Below are positions 5,375-5,955 of a stretch of 5,955 nucleotides of DNA, piece after piece. The position numbers and the translations under genes are program-made. The stretch is from JAHEAO01 sp037968535. GTDB lineage: Bacteria > Pseudomonadota > Alphaproteobacteria > Rhodobacterales > Rhodobacteraceae. The stretch is taken from contig JBBKVT010000293.1 in assembly GCA_037968535.1 (NCBI GenBank), positions 1 to 5,955 on the forward strand, in the 5' to 3' direction. Below the pieces are notes generated by a model. It was not told the DNA's origin, did not search any database, and worked only from the letters and a program-made list of their open reading frames with translations. The stretch's first letter is position 1. Each line of letters opens with the position of its first letter.

Positions 5375-5955
5375 TTAAAGCGCGCCCTTGGTCGAGGGGA
5401 TCGCGGTCGAGGTTCTGGGATCGGTATCGACCGCCAGCCGCAATGCGCGGGCGACCGACTTGAATGCGGCTTCCGCGATGTGGTGACTGTTCACGCCGTG
5501 CAACAGATCGACATGCAGCGTGATCCCGCCATGGGTGGCGAATGCCTGAAAGAATTCGCGCACCAGTTCGGTGTCGAAGGTGCCGATCTTCGCGGTCGGC
5601 ATCGGCGCGGTCCAGACCAGATACGGCCGGCCCGAGAGGTCGAGTGCTGTGCGGACCTGCGCGTCGTCCATCGGCAGGTGGCATTCGCCGTAGCGCCGGA
5701 TGCCTTTCTTGTCGCCAAGCGCCTTGGCCAAAGCCTGACCGAGCGCGATGCCGACATCCTCGACCGTGTGGTGATCGTCGATGTGCAGATCGCCCTTGGC
5801 GCGGACCGCCATGTCGATCAGCGAGTGCCGGGCAAGCTGGTCCAGCATGTGGTCGAAGAAGCCGACGCCGGTCTGGTTGTCATAGGTGCCGGTGCCGTCG
5901 AGATCGATCTCGACCGTGATCGCCGTTTCAGCGGTCTTGCGGGTGATCTTGGCGG
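5375..5955 (-). CDS. hisB: HisB, imidazoleglycerol-phosphate dehydratase (5' end cut by window edge)
   Basis: The frame runs off the right edge and 192 residues are visible, starting AKITRKTAETAITVEIDLDG, so only a few N-terminal residues are missing from the usual protein of about 195. HisB dehydrates imidazoleglycerol phosphate to imidazoleacetol phosphate. It is the monofunctional dehydratase, with no fused phosphatase domain in the visible part. Manganese-binding motifs are seen as FFDHMLDQLARH, then DDHHTVEDVG and further on NSHHIAEAAFKS, along with the conserved RRYGECHLPMDDA block. The C-terminus PRTSTAIPSTKGAL is typical. The shorter open frame from an internal Met at 5848 is an artefact of the cut 5' end. 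It is followed 115 bp later by hisH, with which it probably shares a transcript. Confidence 0.97.
   Translation of the reverse strand, partial: AKITRKTAETAITVEIDLDGTGTYDNQTGVGFFDHMLDQLARHSLIDMAVRAKGDLHIDDHHTVEDVGIALGQALAKALGDKKGIRRYGECHLPMDDAQVRTALDLSGRPYLVWTAPMPTAKIGTFDTELVREFFQAFATHGGITLHVDLLHGVNSHHIAEAAFKSVARALRLAVDTDPRTSTAIPSTKGAL

Noticed and set aside
5542..5919. + strand Arg/Cys/Pro-rich open frame opposite hisB
   Set aside because: Its composition is typical of an antisense shadow of a GC-rich gene; hisB on the other strand is unambiguous.

Overview
This window is high-GC DNA from an alphaproteobacterium, most probably a member of the Rhodobacteraceae (Rhodobacterales). The evidence is the compact GC-rich coding, the style of the HisA, HisH and HisB proteins, and a rhodanese and a secreted protein that look like families common in that group. 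The placement is by recognition, not by a database search.

Layout from left to right. Positions 1-46 hold the last codons of an unidentified + strand gene. Next come two small + strand genes: an antibiotic-biosynthesis-monooxygenase (ABM) fold protein (177-503) and a universal stress protein of the UspF/UspG type (567-974). A - strand secreted protein (994-1494) converges on the stress gene. It looks like a zinc-protease-like family whose HExxH motif has lost its glutamate. It is divergent from a + strand SAM-dependent methyltransferase (1621-2253), and a reasonable sigma70-like promoter can be drawn in each direction between them. A secreted rhodanese with an enlarged, two-cysteine active-site loop follows (2335-2928).

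The right half is a histidine biosynthesis locus on the - strand: hisB (5375 to beyond the right edge), hisH (4621-5259) and hisA (2925-3647). Transcription would run right to left. HisB dehydrates imidazoleglycerol phosphate, HisA isomerises ProFAR to PRFAR, and HisH supplies ammonia to HisF, which forms imidazoleglycerol phosphate. HisF is not in the window. Between hisH and hisA lie two tandem secreted DUF2147 paralogues of 129 aa each, on the opposite strand (3784-4173 and 4230-4619). The junctions are very tight: the stops of hisH and the second DUF2147 gene are 1 bp apart, and the stops of hisA and the rhodanese gene share a CTAG palindrome.

The most interesting points are the split his locus with an antisense gene pair inside it, the imperfect repeats with spacings near multiples of 11 bp in the hisB-hisH gap, the degenerate metalloprotease motif, and the unequal divergence of the two DUF2147 copies. 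No RNA gene, CRISPR array, insertion sequence or prophage feature was seen. No wholly new defence-type or mobile system is evident.
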